A DNA stretch of 8,168 nucleotides from the NCBI GenBank assembly GCA_029880665.1, contig JAOUNZ010000040.1, forward strand, positions 1-8,168, in the 5' to 3' direction. A program made the position numbers and the translations under genes. The stretch is from Candidatus Nitrosopumilus sp. (lineage in GTDB: Archaea > Thermoproteota > Nitrososphaeria > Nitrososphaerales > Nitrosopumilaceae). Below the pieces are notes generated by a model. That model saw nothing but the letters and a program-made list of their open reading frames with translations, was not told where the DNA came from and searched no databases. Below are positions 5,954 through 8,168 of the stretch, in pieces; within the stretch, counting starts at the first letter, position 1, and the number at the start of each line of letters is the position of its first letter.

Positions 5954-7411
5954 CTATGGAAAAGCAATTGATTGAATTATCATGGAATCTAATTCTAAAA
6001 TTCTGATTCTCTTTTGTTCCATACTGTCTCTCATTCTAATTGTTACAGTTTCATCTTCTAAAGTCTGATGATCAACAGTAACTGCAAACGGAGATCCAAT
6101 CTCATCTAGTCTTCTATATCTTCTTCCTATTGCCCCCGAATGATCCAAAAATGCATCACATTTTCGTTTAATTTTTAGATAAATCTCATCAGCTTTTTCT
6201 TTTAATCCATCTTTCTTTACTAATGATAAAATTCCTACATGCACAGGGGACAAATAGGGTTTTAAAGCCAAAACTATTCTATCATGTTCTTTGTCGTCTT
6301 TCAGGCTGTGTTCTAATATAGTATAGAGACTTCGATCAATTCCCATTGAAATCTCAAAGACATGCGGAAGAACTTTTTCATCATTATCCATTACATCAAA
6401 TTTCTCCTTACTCTTTTTTGCATGATTTGATAAATCATAATCTGATCTATAATTACACGCAACTAACTCAAGCCATCCAATTGTAGTTTCGACCTCAAAG
6501 TCAAATGCTACTTTGGCATAGAAAGCTTTTTCTTTATCACCCAATTTTCTGAATCTGGTTTTTGTAATATCGATACCTGTTTTCTCATAAAATTCCGTCA
6601 GTATTCCCAAATAGTATGCAACAAACTTGTTTGGAATAATACCTGATTCTACCGCTTTTTCACATGTCATGGATACAGATTCTGCATCTGTTTGAACTCT
6701 AATTACCACATCTCGAACTTCTGAAAATTTTTCAATCTCATCTAATTTTGATGGATTACAAAATACTTCAATTTCTGCCTGGTAAAACTCTCTTAAACGA
6801 AGAAGACTTTGTCGCGGAGCGATCTCATTTCTAAAACTTTTACCAACTTGTGCAATCCCTAAAGGAAGTTTCCCTCTCATGATTTTGAACAGTCTTGGAA
6901 AATCTACAAAGATTGATTGACATGTTTCAGGTCTAAGATATGCTTCTGCTTCTTCCGGCCCAATACCCACTTTGAACATCATATTGAAATTCTTTGTATT
7001 ATCAAAGATTCCTTTACATTTTGGACACTTTATGTTATTTTGTAAAATAGCATTATCAAATTCTATCAAATCTGCACTCTCAGGGATCTCAATACCTGAA
7101 ATCTCGGCAATTGTTCTATCTGCTCTAAATGTTGAATTACATTTTGTACATTTTATTATTGGATCAGCAAAATTGCCCAAATGACCTGATGCTTCAAAAA
7201 CTGATTTTGACATTATTTGGGAGCCATCAATTTCAAGCATTCCATCTCGTCTGATCAACTCTCTTCTCCATAATTCTAAAAATTTATTTTTCAAGCTAAT
7301 TCCGGATGGCCCATATTCCCAAAACCCTGCTTGCGCATCAGCATAAATCTCACAGCTAGGAAAATAAAATCCACGTTCAAGTGCTAATTTCATTACATCT
7401 TCATAATCCAT
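5954..7411 (-). CDS. glyS: Glycyl-tRNA synthetase, archaeal/eukaryotic homodimeric type
   Basis: This class II synthetase charges tRNA-Gly with glycine in the cytoplasm. The 485-residue protein starts MDYEDVMKLALERGFYFPSC and shows GFWEYGPSGISLK at 29-41, the substrate-binding LRPET at 159-163, class II motif 2 as SFRNEIAPRQSLLRLREFYQ at 192-211, motif 3 as EISMGIDRSLYTILEHSL at 353-370, and a C-terminal anticodon-binding domain from about 378, with GAIGRRYRRLDEIGSPFAVT at 426-445. An insertion after motif 1 carries two Cys-x-x-Cys pairs (88-91 and 129-132), probably binding zinc. The protein is shorter than many archaeal GlyRS of about 570 residues, consistent with shorter insertions; all catalytic motifs are present, so I do not call it truncated. 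ATG at 7411 is preceded by GAGG with 9-base spacing. It follows nfo on the same strand after 32 bases, so the two may share a transcript. Confidence 0.95.
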   Translation of the reverse strand: MDYEDVMKLALERGFYFPSCEIYADAQAGFWEYGPSGISLKNKFLELWRRELIRRDGMLEIDGSQIMSKSVFEASGHLGNFADPIIKCTKCNSTFRADRTIAEISGIEIPESADLIEFDNAILQNNIKCPKCKGIFDNTKNFNMMFKVGIGPEEAEAYLRPETCQSIFVDFPRLFKIMRGKLPLGIAQVGKSFRNEIAPRQSLLRLREFYQAEIEVFCNPSKLDEIEKFSEVRDVVIRVQTDAESVSMTCEKAVESGIIPNKFVAYYLGILTEFYEKTGIDITKTRFRKLGDKEKAFYAKVAFDFEVETTIGWLELVACNYRSDYDLSNHAKKSKEKFDVMDNDEKVLPHVFEISMGIDRSLYTILEHSLKDDKEHDRIVLALKPYLSPVHVGILSLVKKDGLKEKADEIYLKIKRKCDAFLDHSGAIGRRYRRLDEIGSPFAVTVDHQTLEDETVTIRMRDSMEQKRIRILELDSMIIQSIAFP

Positions 7412-7420
7412 AACTTAATT

Positions 7421-7424
7421 CCTC
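7421..7424 (-). promoter_or_regulatory. Shine-Dalgarno sequence for glyS
   Basis: The minus strand reads ATGAGGAATTAAGTTATG; GAGG lies 9 bases before the glyS ATG at 7411. It is the clearest ribosome binding site in the window. It supports the chosen start and suggests that glyS is translated as a downstream gene on the nfo message, since leaderless first genes here lack such a site. Confidence 0.55.
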
Positions 7425-7443
7425 ATAATCATAGAATAAATTC

Positions 7444-8168
7444 CTACGCAAATTCCTTGGCTTTTCTTATATTCTCAAAGTCATCTCTTTCATCGTCAAT
7501 AGGAGTCTCTAATATTATTGGAATTTTCTTCTTGTTTGCAAATTTCACTACAGATGCAATTCCTTTTTCCCCAATTCCACCTAATCCTAAATGATAATGT
7601 CTATCAAGATTACAACCGATTTCACCTTTAGCATCATTTAGATGCAGAATTTTCAGATTTTCTATTCCTATGAATTTATCAAATTCAGCAAATGTTTCTT
7701 TTACACTATCTTCATCTTTCAAATTATATCCTGCAACAAATGCATGACATGTATCAAAACAAATACCGAATTTTTTTGTCGGCTTTAACTGTTTGAAAAT
7801 CTCTCCTAACTGTTTAAAATCAGAACCAACAGAATTTTTTTGTCCTGCAGTATTTTCTAATAAAATCATCACATCATTTTTTGTTTGACCCGCTTTAGTT
7901 AATCCATCTACTAATTTTTTAATTCCAGTCTCTTCACCTGTCCCTAAATGACTACCAAGATGAGTTACTAAATATGGAATCCCTAACTGTGAACATCTCT
8001 CAACTTCATTCATCAAAGTTTTAACTGATTTTTCAAATCCATCTTTTTTTGGAGTCGCAAGATTTGGTAAATATGGCATATGAGCACAAACTGCAAATCT
8101 ATCAATCTTACTTGCTTTTAATTTTAATTTAAAATTAGTAATGTCATCCTTGGTTAGTTCTTTTGCGT
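7444..8168 (-). CDS. nfo: Endonuclease IV (Nfo, AP endonuclease), 5' end beyond the window
   Basis: Endonuclease IV cuts DNA 5' to abasic sites in base-excision repair and uses a three-metal zinc centre in a TIM barrel. The frame stays open from the stop at 7446-7444 to the window's right edge, giving 240 residues; a Met at 8079 is internal, not the start, because the preceding codons read RFAVCAHMPYLPNLATP, where the first His is the conserved ligand equivalent to His69 of E. coli Nfo. The other ligand motifs are all visible: THLGSHLG, LLENTAGQ, GICFDTCHAF, LHLNDAKG, LDRHYHLGLGGIG and ILETP. Compared with the 285-residue E. coli enzyme, about 40-45 N-terminal residues are missing, so start and promoter lie outside. 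It is followed 32 bases later by glyS on the same strand. The C-terminus ends shortly after the last metal ligand, as in compact archaeal forms. Confidence 0.94.
   Translation of the reverse strand, partial: AKELTKDDITNFKLKLKASKIDRFAVCAHMPYLPNLATPKKDGFEKSVKTLMNEVERCSQLGIPYLVTHLGSHLGTGEETGIKKLVDGLTKAGQTKNDVMILLENTAGQKNSVGSDFKQLGEIFKQLKPTKKFGICFDTCHAFVAGYNLKDEDSVKETFAEFDKFIGIENLKILHLNDAKGEIGCNLDRHYHLGLGGIGEKGIASVVKFANKKKIPIILETPIDDERDDFENIRKAKEFA

Noticed and set aside
8077..8079. ATG at 8079 as the start of nfo
   Set aside because: The frame stays open upstream to the window edge and encodes conserved endonuclease IV sequence including the first metal-binding His, so this Met is internal.

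Overview
The window looks like a piece of a low-GC archaeal chromosome, most likely from an ammonia-oxidising thaumarchaeon (Nitrososphaerota, Nitrosopumilus-like). This rests on several things read from the sequence: the N-terminus of an ESCRT-III/CdvB-type division protein, an archaeal-type single-chain glycyl-tRNA synthetase, an archaeal-length RqcH/NEMF protein, archaeal cobalamin methyltransferases, AT-rich coding and intergenic DNA, and short or absent 5' leaders behind TATA-like boxes. The lineage is inferred from protein resemblance; no rRNA or tRNA gene is present to confirm it.

Layout. Positions 1-159 (minus) hold the first 53 codons of a CdvB-like gene that runs off the left edge. 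It is divergent from an Asp/Glu racemase-family gene at 265-1029 (plus), in which both catalytic cysteines are serines. That gene meets, tail to tail and with a 20-bp overlap, a compact minus-strand cluster. In transcription order the cluster holds a small three-helix membrane protein resembling EMC6 (3151-3621), CbiT (2532-3122), CbiL (about 1773-2495) and CbiF (1010-1780). The three Cbi enzymes are methyltransferases that build the corrin ring of vitamin B12. Across a divergent promoter region lies rqcH (3725-5656, plus), which encodes a ribosome-associated quality-control factor. A roughly 300-bp AT-rich convergent spacer (5657-5953) follows. The right end holds glyS (5954-7411, minus), preceded on the same strand by nfo, endonuclease IV (7444-8168), whose 5' end lies beyond the right edge.

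The only pathway block is the cobalamin trio; the other corrin-ring enzymes are not here. The remaining genes are housekeeping functions: division, translation rescue, tRNA charging and base-excision repair. I found no mobile element, CRISPR array, rRNA, tRNA or riboswitch. The points most worth following are the doubly Cys-to-Ser racemase homologue and the EMC6-like protein with a long charged N-terminal tail at the head of the B12 cluster.
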